A stretch of 64,000 bases of DNA, taken from contig NZ_JANFLS010000001.1 in the NCBI RefSeq assembly GCF_024385465.1, positions 620,001-684,000 on the forward strand. Direction: 5' to 3'. A program made the translations under genes and the position numbers. The notes beneath the pieces are model-generated. The model was given only the letters and a program-made list of their open reading frames with translations, was not told where the DNA came from and searched no databases. Source of the DNA: Arthrobacter sp. zg-Y844 (GTDB taxonomy: Bacteria; Actinomycetota; Actinomycetes; Actinomycetales; Micrococcaceae). Shown in pieces: positions 17,709-26,490 of the stretch (position 1 is its first letter; each line of letters begins with the position of its first letter).

Positions 17709-18362
17709 ATGAGAGCGCTGGATGACGATTTGCTTGAGACCTGGGTCTCCGGGTGGGCCCAGGCCAGAGGGTACCGGACCCGCCATGAGGGCCGCTTTCC
17801 GGCGGCACTCCTGCATGACCGGACCAATGACTGGGAGTATTTCGCGCTCGAACCCTCCCACGACGAGTTCGCCGCCCTGGCTTCTTCCGCCCGGCACAGC
17901 CCCACCCGGCTGTTCACCATCGTGACCACGCGGGTCCACGAAATCCATGGGGCGGCGTCCGTGTACGGGCTGCACCTCCGTTCAAGCGACGAGGTCCTGA
18001 TGGTCGCCGATATGGCGGGCCAGGACATCGAATACCCCGTGCTGCCGTGGGACGACTATGAAACCGAAAGCACCCACGAGAACAAGGTGGGCACCGTAAC
18101 GGTGCTTGACGCGGGGCAGCCGATAGCGCAGGGACGGGTCGCTGTGATCGACGGTTACGCCGTGTTTGACCGGATCATCACGGAGCCTGCGTACCGTCGC
18201 CGGGGCTTGGGAAGCTACGTGATGCGGGCATTAACCGCGCTGGCGTTGGAGGACGACGCCGATTCCGGGCTGCTTATCGCCTCGCTGGACGGGCAGGAGC
18301 TCTACCGGTACCTGGGCTGGGAGTCCCTCGCCGCCGTCGTTATGTTCGAGCCGCGGCTTTGA
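17709..18362 (+). CDS. GNAT-family N-acetyltransferase
   Basis: 217 aa. The C-terminal ~100 residues are a GNAT domain: VAVIDGYAVFDRIITEPAYRR with the acetyl-CoA loop RRRGLGSYVMRALTALAL (R/QxxGxG/A motif) and DGQELYRYLGWESL, the usual last strand. The N-terminal ~110 residues form an extra domain. Substrate unknown. Divergent from trhO with an intergenic gap of ~80 bp; the downstream MrfA-type helicase gene has its own -10 element. Confidence 0.85.
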   Translation: MRALDDDLLETWVSGWAQARGYRTRHEGRFPAALLHDRTNDWEYFALEPSHDEFAALASSARHSPTRLFTIVTTRVHEIHGAASVYGLHLRSSDEVLMVADMAGQDIEYPVLPWDDYETESTHENKVGTVTVLDAGQPIAQGRVAVIDGYAVFDRIITEPAYRRRGLGSYVMRALTALALEDDADSGLLIASLDGQELYRYLGWESLAAVVMFEPRL

Positions 18363-18420
18363 CCTTCGTACCCCCTTTTCCCCCGGCAGTGAACATGCGT
18401 GCCCGCGGATTTCCGGGTGG

Positions 18421-18426
18421 GACAAT
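18421..18426 (+). promoter_or_regulatory. -10 hexamer of the MrfA-type helicase gene (leaderless type)
   Basis: GACAAT six bases before GTG 18433, with no Shine-Dalgarno sequence between them. Confidence 0.45.
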
Positions 18427-18432
18427 GAGCAC

Positions 18433-20772
18433 GTGGCTCTTCATGATTCCCTGATTCCGCTGCTGGGCGGCGGCGCCGAGCCCGAGCAGCTGATGCACGT
18501 GCACCATATTCCTGCGCGCCGTGCCGTCACCGCGCCGTGGCCCGAATGGGCGCACCCCGACGTCGTTGCCGCCTACCAGCGCCGCGGCATCCACGAGCCG
18601 TGGGCGCACCAGATGGAAGCCGCCGAAGCCGCACACAGCGGGCAGCACACGATCATTGCCACCGGCACGGCGTCGGGCAAGTCGCTGGCCTACCAGCTGC
18701 CCGTCCTCGACGCGATCCACCGTACTTCCCTCGACGACCGCGCCACGCTGGAGCCCTCCGGCGCCGTCGCACTGTATCTGGCCCCCACCAAGGCGCTGGC
18801 TGCCGATCAGCTTGCCGCGGTCAAGTCGCTGCAGCTTCCCACGGTCCGGGCCGAGACGTACGACGGCGACACGGACACGGGTGCCAGGCGCTGGATCCGG
18901 GACCATGCCAACCTCGTGCTCGCCAACCCGGACATGCTGCACTTCGGCGTCCTGCCGAACCACGCCTGGTGGGCGCGGTTCTTCCGCCGCCTGAAATACG
19001 TCATCATCGACGAGGCGCACAGCTACCGCGGGGTCTTCGGTTCGAATGTCGCCAACCTGATGCGCCGACTCCGGCGGATCTGCCGGTACTACGGTGCCGA
19101 TCCGGTGTTCATCGGTGCCTCGGCCACTTCCGCCGAACCGTCGGATTCCTTCAGCAGGCTGATCGGTGCACCGGTCACCGCCGTGACGCAGGATCATTCG
19201 CCGCACGGGTCCACCACGGTGGCCTTGTGGGAGCCGCAGCTGACCGAGCTGAAGGGCGAGAACGGAGCACGGTCGCGGCGCACAGTGGTGGCGGAGACCG
19301 CCGATCTGCTGGCCAACCTGGTCGCAGCGCAGGTCCGCACCATCGCTTTCATCAAATCCCGCCGCGGGGCGGAAACCATTGCCACCATCACCCGGCGGCT
19401 GCTGGACGAGGTACATCCATCCCTGCCGGACCGGGTGGCGGCCTACCGTTCCGGCTACCTGCCGGAGGAACGGCGGGAGCTGGAACGGCGGCTGCGCAGC
19501 GGTGAACTGCTGGGTATCGCCAGCACCTCGGCGCTGGAACTGGGCATAGACATTTCCGGGCTGGACGCGGTGCTGGTTGCCGGCTGGCCTGGCACCCGGG
19601 CATCGCTGTTCCAGCAGATCGGCCGGGCCGGGCGGTCCGGGCAGGATGCGCTGGCCGCTTTTGTCGCCAGCGACGATCCGCTCGACACCTATCTGGTGCA
19701 CCATCCCGAGGCCATTTTCGACATTTCGGTGGAGGCGACGGTCTTTGACCCGTCCAACCCGTACGTGCTGGGACCGCATCTGTGCGCTGCCGCGGCCGAG
19801 CTGCCGATAACTCCGGACGAACGGGAGCTGTTCGGTCCCACCGCGGGCGGGCTGCTGGAGCAGCTCGTGGACCAGGGCTATCTGCGGCGCCGGCCCTCCG
19901 GCTGGTTCTGGACGCATCCGGAAAGCGCCGCGTCCATGGTCAACCTGCGGGCGGCCGGCGGCGGGCCGATCAACATCGTCGAAACCGAGACCGGCACGCT
20001 GCTGGGCACCATGGACTCCCCGCAGGCGCAGTACCAGGCGCACACCGGGGCAATCTACGTCCATCAGGGGCAGACGTTCCTGGTGGATGAGCTCAACGAG
20101 GCCGACCACTGCGCCATGGTCACCCTCACCAATCCGGAGTTCTACACCCAGGCCCGTGACATCACGCAGGTAGAGGTGCTGGAAACGGACCGCACCTCCG
20201 AGTGGAACGGCATCCAGGTCTGCTTCGGCACGGTGAAGGTCACCACGCAGGTGGTCTCCTACCAGCGCAAGGCCCTGATCTCGAACGAGATCCTCGGTGA
20301 GGAGCCGTTGGAACTGGAGGCCAAGGAACTGTTCACCAAGGCCGTGTGGTTTGTCATAGATGAGAAGTTCCTCGTCTCGGCCGGGCTTGCCTCTGCTGAT
20401 TTCCCCGGTTCCCTGCATGCCGCCGAACACGCTTCCATCGGCATGCTGCCGCTCGTGGCGACCAGCGACCGCTGGGACATCGGCGGGGTATCCACTGCCC
20501 TGCATGCAGACACTGAGAAGCCGACCATCTTCGTGTACGACGGGCATCCCGGCGGCGCCGGCTTTGCCGAGCGAGGTTACGAGGCGGCACGGATCTGGCT
20601 GGCTGCGACCCGCGATGCCATCCGTGCCTGCGAATGCGACGGCGGCTGCCCCTCCTGCGTGCAGTCCCCCAAATGCGGCAACAAGAACAATCCGCTGGAT
20701 AAGAAGGGTGCCGTCACGCTCCTGAATGTGCTGTTGGACCACGCTCCGGAGGCCCTGGCCCTGACCTCCTAG
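18433..20772 (+). CDS. mrfA: DEAD/DEAH-box helicase with DUF1998 domain (MrfA/YprA-like)
   Basis: 779 aa. Superfamily 2 helicase core: Q-motif-like HEPWAHQMEAAEAA, Walker A ATGTASGKSLAYQLP, DEAH box YVIIDEAHSYRG, motif III GASATSAEP, helicase C with GIASTSALELGIDISGLD and QQIGRAGRSGQ. The C-terminal DUF1998 domain holds the cysteine cluster CECDGGCPSCVQSPKCG, presumed zinc site. Bacillus MrfA is a 3'-5' DNA helicase of a repair pathway for mitomycin C adducts; this protein is full length. It converges on the Tad pilus cluster, as in M. tuberculosis, where Rv3649 precedes the Rv3654c-Rv3660c genes. Confidence 0.94.
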   Translation: MALHDSLIPLLGGGAEPEQLMHVHHIPARRAVTAPWPEWAHPDVVAAYQRRGIHEPWAHQMEAAEAAHSGQHTIIATGTASGKSLAYQLPVLDAIHRTSLDDRATLEPSGAVALYLAPTKALAADQLAAVKSLQLPTVRAETYDGDTDTGARRWIRDHANLVLANPDMLHFGVLPNHAWWARFFRRLKYVIIDEAHSYRGVFGSNVANLMRRLRRICRYYGADPVFIGASATSAEPSDSFSRLIGAPVTAVTQDHSPHGSTTVALWEPQLTELKGENGARSRRTVVAETADLLANLVAAQVRTIAFIKSRRGAETIATITRRLLDEVHPSLPDRVAAYRSGYLPEERRELERRLRSGELLGIASTSALELGIDISGLDAVLVAGWPGTRASLFQQIGRAGRSGQDALAAFVASDDPLDTYLVHHPEAIFDISVEATVFDPSNPYVLGPHLCAAAAELPITPDERELFGPTAGGLLEQLVDQGYLRRRPSGWFWTHPESAASMVNLRAAGGGPINIVETETGTLLGTMDSPQAQYQAHTGAIYVHQGQTFLVDELNEADHCAMVTLTNPEFYTQARDITQVEVLETDRTSEWNGIQVCFGTVKVTTQVVSYQRKALISNEILGEEPLELEAKELFTKAVWFVIDEKFLVSAGLASADFPGSLHAAEHASIGMLPLVATSDRWDIGGVSTALHADTEKPTIFVYDGHPGGAGFAERGYEAARIWLAATRDAIRACECDGGCPSCVQSPKCGNKNNPLDKKGAVTLLNVLLDHAPEALALTS

Positions 20773-20789
20773 CCGGACGGCCGCCAGAC

Positions 20790-21440
20790 CTAGCCGGGAG
20801 GTCCGGCTCGTGCCCGGGCCGTGGCCGGCACCGGAAGCGCCGGGACCTGCACTTCCATTTCCACGGTGACGGTGCCGGAACGTGGATCCGCAGTGCAGTC
20901 GCGCAGTGCGGCGTTGTTGCGCGCGGCTACTTCTCCGGCCACCCTGCAGGCATTCCCGGTGCGGGAAGCGGCACCTGCACCGGGGTCGGCGTCGGCATCG
21001 GCATCGAGGCGACTGGAACCCTGGTTGCCGGCATCGGCGCCCGTACCGCCACCGAGGCCGCTGGAACCCTGAATGCCGGCAGCGTAGTCCGCGCTGGGAG
21101 CGGTTCCGGGCGGCCCCAGCCCGCGCAGGGCATCCGCACCGGCGAGCGCGGCGAGATCCGCGGCAGCGGCGGCCCGTACAGCAGCCACTGATGCCTGCAC
21201 CATCACCAGTGCGACCACGGAGAACCCCAGCAACACCATGCAGATCGCCAGCGCGGCAACCGTACCGGCACCCCGGTCATTCGGTGCGGTGTTAGCAGCG
21301 GTGTTGGCCGGTTCTGTCCTGCCTTCATCCCTGCCTTCCGTCCTGCCTTCCGTTCCGCCTTCCGGACGGCTGGCGTCGGGATCCCCGTGGGCTCCGGCCA
21401 CATCTTCGGCTTGGGGTTTACCCGGTGGACGGAATGCCAT
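20790..21440 (-). CDS. TadE-like (TadG-type) Flp pilus-associated secreted protein
   Basis: 216 aa; last gene of the Tad unit. After ~55 polar residues rich in G/T/E/R (GTEGRTEGRDEGRTE) comes RGAGTVAALAICMVLLGFSV, a pilin-like hydrophobic helix preceded by a Gly/Ala processing-like site, then AAAADLAALAGADALRG, the hallmark of actinobacterial TadE-like proteins. The middle has low-complexity repeats (GSSGLGGG, QGSSRLDADADADPGAG). The ATG at 21440 has GGAGG 8 nt upstream and overlaps the end of the TadE gene by 23 bp. Predicted to be membrane-anchored or exported with the pilus machinery. Confidence 0.82.
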   Translation of the reverse strand: MAFRPPGKPQAEDVAGAHGDPDASRPEGGTEGRTEGRDEGRTEPANTAANTAPNDRGAGTVAALAICMVLLGFSVVALVMVQASVAAVRAAAAADLAALAGADALRGLGPPGTAPSADYAAGIQGSSGLGGGTGADAGNQGSSRLDADADADPGAGAASRTGNACRVAGEVAARNNAALRDCTADPRSGTVTVEMEVQVPALPVPATARARAGPPG

Positions 21441-21918
21441 GCGGCAGGCCTCCGTCCCCCGGGAAAGCGACGGCGTCGGCGGAGAGTTCCAGCGGGAGCA
21501 GGCTCAGCACGGGCAGGGTCAGGGAACTGCGCACCTCCACAGCGGTCCATGCCCCCTCAACAGAGAGGATCAGCTCGGCCGAATCGCCGGCCAGCCGCTG
21601 AACTGCAGCCGCCGCGGCGGGCTGATCTGCGCGCATGACCTCACGCGCCGCCGCCCGGGCTGCCTCCTCCAGCCGAAGCTGGGTGATACCTGCGGAAATA
21701 CCGGTCAGCCCGCCCACCAGGACAAGCACAATGGCTGGCAGCGCCACCGCGAACTCGGCTGTCACCGCTCCGCGGTCGCTCTGTCTCGGAGTTTCGCGTG
21801 CCGCACCGGCGGCTGTCATCTTCTGCCTCGCGTCCTGTGGTTTCACGGCTGCGATCCCCGCCGACTCCGCTGTGACGGCTGGTCCAGGCATGTCTGTCCC
21901 GTTGGCACTTTCCCGCAC
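21418..21918 (-). CDS. TadE-family pseudopilin
   Basis: 166 aa. Near the middle, DRGAVTAEFAVALPAIVLVLVG is the TadE signature: a Gly/Ala before a Glu at position +5 of the hydrophobic segment, as in prepilin-peptidase-processed pseudopilins. It is followed by the helix LRLEEAARAAAREVMRA that is common in the family. The N-terminal ~50 residues look like a long leader. The start is GTG 21918 (GGGAACGGA upstream). It is 14 bp from the DUF4244 gene and overlaps the TadG-type gene, so it is co-transcribed with both. Confidence 0.82.
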   Translation of the reverse strand: MRESANGTDMPGPAVTAESAGIAAVKPQDARQKMTAAGAARETPRQSDRGAVTAEFAVALPAIVLVLVGGLTGISAGITQLRLEEAARAAAREVMRADQPAAAAAVQRLAGDSAELILSVEGAWTAVEVRSSLTLPVLSLLPLELSADAVAFPGDGGLPHGIPSTG

Positions 21919-21932
21919 TCCGTTCCCTTCGC

Positions 21933-22304
21933 CTACCCCAAAGTCAGCGCGGACCGGATGAGTGAGACCAGCATGCCGCGGACCTCGTCACCGCCCAGGA
22001 TGATGGCCAGCAAACCCGCAAAAGCCACGGCCGCCAGCGTGGCAATGGCATATTCGGCGGTGGCCATGCCGGCCTCTCGGTCATCCCACGACGGATCCAC
22101 CGGTTCCTGCGTTGCCGGCAGCGGCTTCACCAGTGTCAGGCGGGGAGCTTCCTCGGCAGTGCGCCCGGACAGGCTGTACACCCCGTGGCTGCCGTCCGAT
22201 TCCGGGTTCGGGCAGGCCTGCCGTCTGTCCTGCCCTCCCCCATCCATTTCGGAGCGGGCAGCGGCCTGGGATGGTGCGGCGACGGATCTGGTGCTGTGTG
22301 GCAT
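21933..22304 (-). CDS. DUF4244 Flp-pilin-like protein
   Basis: 123 aa; the probable major pilin of the cluster. The C-terminal segment EAGMATAEYAIATLAAVAFAGLLAIIL contains the Flp-like GxxTxEY motif (Gly at -1, Glu at +5, adjacent Tyr) and a single hydrophobic helix, as in DUF4244 proteins of actinobacterial Tad loci (Rv3656c type). The ~70-residue leader is much longer than the usual Flp leader. A perfect AGGAGG Shine-Dalgarno sequence sits 9 nt before ATG 22304. A 150-bp gap separates it from tadC and may hold an extra promoter. Confidence 0.82.
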   Translation of the reverse strand: MPHSTRSVAAPSQAAARSEMDGGGQDRRQACPNPESDGSHGVYSLSGRTAEEAPRLTLVKPLPATQEPVDPSWDDREAGMATAEYAIATLAAVAFAGLLAIILGGDEVRGMLVSLIRSALTLG

Positions 22305-22454
22305 GTGTCTTTCCTCCTGCTGAAAGGGTCTGAACTTCGATCCTGCCTCCGGCCGCCGGCCGACGGTTGCAGCCCCGACGCTGATGGGGACAACCCCGAT
22401 CCGGCGGTGGGCTGTGGAGGAACAAACAGGTGAAACCAGTCCTGCCGAAACGGG

Positions 22455-23066
22455 TTATTTCCACCCTGGCAGCAGGGACATCAGCAGCGGTACCACGGTC
22501 AAAGCCACAAACGCGGGCAGCGAACACAACCCCAGCGGCATCACCAGACGAACCCCGAGCGCCGCTGCACGCCGCCTGCTCTCCGTCTGCCGGCGCCGCC
22601 GAAGGGCGTCCGCCTGGGAATGAAGCACAGCAGCTGACGGTGCCCCCGTAACGGCTGTGAAGCGCAGCGCCGGACCGAGTGCCGCGAGTGCCGAGGCTGG
22701 CATTCCGCTGACCCGGGATACCCGTTCCCCACCCGTTGGCTGCGCTCCGGCGGAGGCGCAACCGGCGGACAACTGCCACGCGGCATCCCAGGGAATTCCG
22801 AGGTCCAGTGCCTGCAGGAGCCGGTCAAGATCCTGGGACGTAGCCGGATCCACGCCGTCACGCAGAATGGCCAACGCCGAGGGCAGCGGTTGTCCCGCTT
22901 CCAACATCGCCGCAATCAAATCCAGCATCAGGGCGGGATCGCCGGTGCTGCCCTCCGACCCGGGTTCGATCCTCTGCCGGAGGTGCTGCTGCCGCGGACG
23001 CTCCTCGGATCCGGTCAGGAGCAGGGCGGCCGTCGAAAGGAGCGCGAACACCAGCAGGCCGGTCAT
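22455..23066 (-). CDS. tadC: TadC-like type II/IV secretion F-domain membrane protein
   Basis: 203 aa from the ATG at 23066, which overlaps the tadB stop (ATGA). Starts with a hydrophobic segment (MTGLLVFALLSTAALLLTG) and ends with two close hydrophobic stretches (AALGVRLVMPLGLCSLPAFVALTVVPLLMSLLPGWK in part), with a central T2SSF helix bundle (DLIAAMLEAGQPLPSALAIL). It pairs with TadB as the inner-membrane platform of the Flp pilus machine. The same frame stays open to 23168, but the extra residues overlap tadB and do not look like the family. Confidence 0.85.
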   Translation of the reverse strand: MTGLLVFALLSTAALLLTGSEERPRQQHLRQRIEPGSEGSTGDPALMLDLIAAMLEAGQPLPSALAILRDGVDPATSQDLDRLLQALDLGIPWDAAWQLSAGCASAGAQPTGGERVSRVSGMPASALAALGPALRFTAVTGAPSAAVLHSQADALRRRRQTESRRRAAALGVRLVMPLGLCSLPAFVALTVVPLLMSLLPGWK

Positions 23067-23854
23067 CCGGAATTGCCCTGCACCGGAGCCTGGGCGTTCC
23101 GCACCAGCCGTGAAGACCACAGACGCCCTGCCAGCCAGAACCCGGTCCCGGCTGCAGCCGCAAGCCACCCCAGCGGCGTCGCCGTCAGGATCTGCAGCGG
23201 GTTGCCGCCCAGCAGGTAGCCCAGGAGGATCCCGCCGCCCGGCAGCCAGGTCAAGAGCCGCATAGTGGCACGCGGGCCGGCCATTGCCGCTTCCCGGTCC
23301 GAGGCGGCATCACGGGCGGCTTCCAGTTGCCCGGCATACCGGCTGAGCACAACGGCCAACGGGGCACCGCTCCGCTCCGATACGCGCAGGCAGACAGCCA
23401 AACCGGACCACAGCTGCTGCAGTGCCGGATCGGTTTCCCTGATGCCTGCCCGCTCCGCGGCGGCAAGCACCGGCACCGGACTAAGACCCAGCGCTGCCGA
23501 CGCCGCGGCCGCCTGCAGCACCGGGGAAAAGGGGTGAACGGGGATCTCCGCTGAATCCGGGGCTTCGTACAGTGTGGCTGCGTCCGCCCAGATCCGATGG
23601 GTTGAGCGTCCCGCCGACAGCAGCCCCGCCAGTTCCCGCACCAGCAGCGCCGGGGCATCACCGTCGAGTTTTGGGCGAGGGCGACGGCGCCGCCGGAGAA
23701 GAAGGCCGTCCGCTACGCGCGCAGACCTGCGGCGGGCAACCGGCGGCCGGCGCGGCGGAGCCCCGAGTGTCAGGGCCGCGGCCGTGGCGAGGAGTACCGC
23801 GACGGTCAGCCCTGCCACGCCGACACTAACTGCCCGCCGGCACGGATCCGGCAC
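23063..23854 (-). CDS. tadB: TadB-like type II/IV secretion F-domain membrane protein
   Basis: 263 aa (GTG start at 23854; an internal GTG at 23818 is the alternative). N-terminal hydrophobic segment VGVAGLTVAVLLATAAALTLG, a basic linker RRRRRPRPK, then the T2SSF helical domain (LVRELAGLLSAGRSTHRIW; SGAPLAVVLSRYAGQLEAARDA) and C-terminal membrane segments (LLTWLPGGGILLGYLLGG). Together with TadC it forms the membrane platform. The start lies inside the last ~29 bp of tadA and the end overlaps tadC, so the three genes are translationally coupled. Confidence 0.85.
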   Translation of the reverse strand: MPDPCRRAVSVGVAGLTVAVLLATAAALTLGAPPRRPPVARRRSARVADGLLLRRRRRPRPKLDGDAPALLVRELAGLLSAGRSTHRIWADAATLYEAPDSAEIPVHPFSPVLQAAAASAALGLSPVPVLAAAERAGIRETDPALQQLWSGLAVCLRVSERSGAPLAVVLSRYAGQLEAARDAASDREAAMAGPRATMRLLTWLPGGGILLGYLLGGNPLQILTATPLGWLAAAAGTGFWLAGRLWSSRLVRNAQAPVQGNSG

Positions 23855-25076
23855 CGCTTTCAGCGGCTGCCCGTACCTCCAGCCGCTGTTCGAGCTCGGA
23901 CCACCCGCTGCCGCGCCGGTATTCCCCTCCGCTGAGGACCAGGGCCGGAACGGCAGTCAGTTTTCCGTCGGCGATCACCAGGACCGCAATCTCGGCAATG
24001 GTGCGGGTGCCGGCGGACCGGTGCAGATGGACCACCACGTCCAGGGCTGCTGCGGCCTGCAGCGCCACTGCTTCCGGCGCCATACCGGCAAGTGCGCCCA
24101 ATGCCACCAACCGGGCAGGCACTCCCGCGGCAGAGTTGGCGTGAATGGTTCCGCCGGCTCCGTCGTGGCCGGTGTTCAGCGCTGCCAGGAGTTCCCGGAC
24201 CTCGGCTCCCCTGCACTCCCCCACCACGAGGCGGTCCGGCCGCATGCGCAGGGCCTGCCGCACCAGTTCGGCCTGATCCAATACCCCGCTGCCCTCCACG
24301 TTTCCGTGCCGGCTCTGCAGGCCCACCACATGGGGATGGTCCGGTTCCAGTTCCGCTGCGTCCTCCACCAGCACCAGCCGTTCCTGCGGTCCACTTAGGG
24401 AAAGCAACGTGGAGAGAAGCGTCGTTTTCCCGGTGCCGGTGGCTCCGCTGACGAGAAAGTTCAAGCGTCGGCGGACAATGGCGCGGAGCAGGGCTTCACA
24501 CTCACGGTCCAGGGTTCCGCCGCGTATCAGTTCCGCCAGGGTGAAAGACCGGCTCCGGTGAATACGGACCGAGAGGAGCGTAGCCCCGGTGGAAACCGGG
24601 CGGAGCACTGCATGCACACGGTAACCCTGCAGCTGGACATCGACGCAGGGACAGGAATCGTCCAGCCGCCGGCCCCCGGCCGCCACCAGGCGCGTGGCAA
24701 GGGCCTGCACCTCCGAGTCCGAGGCAAACCGGATGGCCGTCAGTTCCAAGCCGCGGCCGGCATCCACCCAGACCCGGTCCGGACCGTTCACCAGGATGTC
24801 GCTGACGCCGGGAAGCAATGCCAGCGGCTGAAGCGGGCCCAGGCCCTGCAGCTCGGCGCGCATGCGGTCCACCGCGTGCAGTGTCCCCTCGGAGCCCAGG
24901 AGCTGCCCGCTGGCCTGCACCGCTGCCGCGAGCCGTGCTCCAGTCACCGGTTCGGAGCGTGCCAGCATCCGGTCCCGCACCCGTGCCAACAGCGGATCCG
25001 GGCCAAGCGGCTGGCCAAGCGGCTGGCCACGCCGTGGGCGGTGAACTCCCCCGCTGCCGGCACCGGACATACTCAC
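23826..25076 (-). CDS. tadA: TadA/CpaF-type pilus assembly ATPase
   Basis: 416 aa, hexameric secretion ATPase. Walker A GATGTGKTTLLSTLLSL at ~207-215, an Asp box (LVLVEDAAELEPDHPHVV), Walker B (RPDRLVVGECRGAEVRELL) and the His box (NTGHDGAGGTIHANSA). The N-terminal domain carries LLPGVSDILVNGPDRVWV. It energises Flp pilus assembly or retraction at the cytoplasmic face. The GTG start overlaps the upstream Ssd gene stop (GTGA). Lack of a nearby prepilin peptidase gene implies one elsewhere in the genome. Confidence 0.95.
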   Translation of the reverse strand: MSMSGAGSGGVHRPRRGQPLGQPLGPDPLLARVRDRMLARSEPVTGARLAAAVQASGQLLGSEGTLHAVDRMRAELQGLGPLQPLALLPGVSDILVNGPDRVWVDAGRGLELTAIRFASDSEVQALATRLVAAGGRRLDDSCPCVDVQLQGYRVHAVLRPVSTGATLLSVRIHRSRSFTLAELIRGGTLDRECEALLRAIVRRRLNFLVSGATGTGKTTLLSTLLSLSGPQERLVLVEDAAELEPDHPHVVGLQSRHGNVEGSGVLDQAELVRQALRMRPDRLVVGECRGAEVRELLAALNTGHDGAGGTIHANSAAGVPARLVALGALAGMAPEAVALQAAAALDVVVHLHRSAGTRTIAEIAVLVIADGKLTAVPALVLSGGEYRRGSGWSELEQRLEVRAAAESGAGSVPAGS

Positions 25077-26245
25077 GGCGCTGCCCCAACCGGCCCGGAC
25101 AACACCGTCGCCAGAATCCGCTGCGATACGCGCCTGATCCGGCGCCTTCCCGCACCCGCCAGCGCCTGGCCGTACTCCCCGCCGCTTCCCCGTTGGAAGG
25201 GCAGGTAACCGGACAGCGGCAACCCCAGGGCTTCGGCCACCAGGACTTCGTCCAATCCGTTTCCAAGCGGCCCGCGCACCACTACATGGGCCGGCACCTC
25301 CCGGAGGTACGGCAGCAATGCCTGCGCCCCCAGGACCCCGTTTGTCCGGCCCGGCACCGCCAACAGCACCTGGTCGCAGAAAGGCAGCAGCGACGCTGCG
25401 CCGACGGTCCGGCCCAAATCAACAACGGTCAGCTGATATCCGCTCCGCGCTGCGTCCATGACCGCCGCGGCAACAGCCTCATCAGCCGGAGGGAACCCTG
25501 TCCCCCTGCTCAAAAGCGAAAAGCCGGCGAGCGCCGGTAACCCGGCCGCGAGCTGCACGGGATTCAGGCTGCCGCTTAGCCCCTCCAAATCCGGCCAGCG
25601 GATCCCCTCCAGATCGGCGGCCCCCAAAGCCCACTCCAAGCCGACTCCCCAGGCATCCCCCTCCAGCAACAGCACCGAGTGGCCGATCTCAGCGGCATTG
25701 GCACTCAACCAGCACGCCACGGTGGAGGCACCGGTTCCCCCGCCGCCCAAGACCCCCAGGACCGTACCCCCGGCGAGGCTGCGCCGTCTGCCGAGAAAGC
25801 CCGCGAGCCAGCCGGCCGCTGCGGGGAGGACCGCGACCCGGCCCGCGGAACTTCCCGCAGCCGCGTCCCAGACGCTGGAGTCCTCCGCTAGGCTGACCAC
25901 AATGACCTCGGGCTTCCCCGTTCCTGCCGAACCGGCTCCCGCAGCGGCGAGCGCGCGACCCGGCCCTCCTTGTTCGGCCAGGAACCGGAGGTGCCCGCTG
26001 CCCAGCAGCAGCACATCCGGTACCAAGGCCATCGCCTCTGGGATATCCGGAGCCACGGGAATCTCCACGCCGGCAGCTGCAGCGACCCGGGCCACTTCAT
26101 CCTGCAGCGCCTGATCCGCGGCCACGAGCACAGCGACGACGGCGTCCCCGCCAGCCGTGCCCGGCAGCCTGCGGCCGGGCCGTGTTTCCGGCAGCCGTCG
26201 GGTGCGTGTCCGGCCGGTGCCCGGCGCACCTCGCTCCATGTCCAT
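25073..26245 (-). CDS. Septum-site-determining-like / CpaE-type P-loop protein (Ssd)
   Basis: About 390 aa from ATG 26245; the frame is open up to 26320 (TTG), so the start is uncertain. The C-terminal two thirds resemble MinD/ParA-like ATPases of the CpaE/Ssd family: GTVLGVLGGGGTGASTVACWLSANAAEIG is a degenerate P loop (GGGGTGAST, lacking the usual lysines), then LLLEGDAWGVGLEWALG and TVVDLGRTV. The N-terminal third resembles a receiver-like fold (DVLLLGSGHLRFLAEQ). In actinobacteria (Rv3660c) this protein heads the Tad cluster and may localise the pilus machinery or influence septation. First gene of the minus-strand unit. Confidence 0.85.
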   Translation of the reverse strand: MDMERGAPGTGRTRTRRLPETRPGRRLPGTAGGDAVVAVLVAADQALQDEVARVAAAAGVEIPVAPDIPEAMALVPDVLLLGSGHLRFLAEQGGPGRALAAAGAGSAGTGKPEVIVVSLAEDSSVWDAAAGSSAGRVAVLPAAAGWLAGFLGRRRSLAGGTVLGVLGGGGTGASTVACWLSANAAEIGHSVLLLEGDAWGVGLEWALGAADLEGIRWPDLEGLSGSLNPVQLAAGLPALAGFSLLSRGTGFPPADEAVAAAVMDAARSGYQLTVVDLGRTVGAASLLPFCDQVLLAVPGRTNGVLGAQALLPYLREVPAHVVVRGPLGNGLDEVLVAEALGLPLSGYLPFQRGSGGEYGQALAGAGRRRIRRVSQRILATVLSGPVGAAP

Positions 26246-26490
26246 GCGCTTCACCGTCGCACCGAGGACCGGCCCGGTGTATCTGCCGCCCGATGCATCC
26301 TGAGGAACTGCTGCCGGCAAGAAGGTTGTGGAGGAAAGGTCCGGCCGCCTCCGGCTGCATCAGCTACCGTCGGAGGAATCCGATAGGGTCGGCGCTAACC
26401 GGGAGCGGACAATGCAGCAGGAACGGTTCAGCGACGGTTCGGCACCGACAATCCGGCACAGCGGCGTGCCGGCGAAGGAAGCGGAGAGTT

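Noticed and set aside
18340-20742. 800-codon open frame antisense to the MrfA-type helicase
   Set aside because: Codon-bias shadow; composition is His/Gly/Arg-rich without domains, while the plus strand encodes an intact helicase.
20772-20809. Hairpin AGCCGGAC/GTCCGGCT after the helicase gene as terminator
   Set aside because: The arm overlaps the coding end of the TadG-type gene and has no T tract; too weak to annotate.
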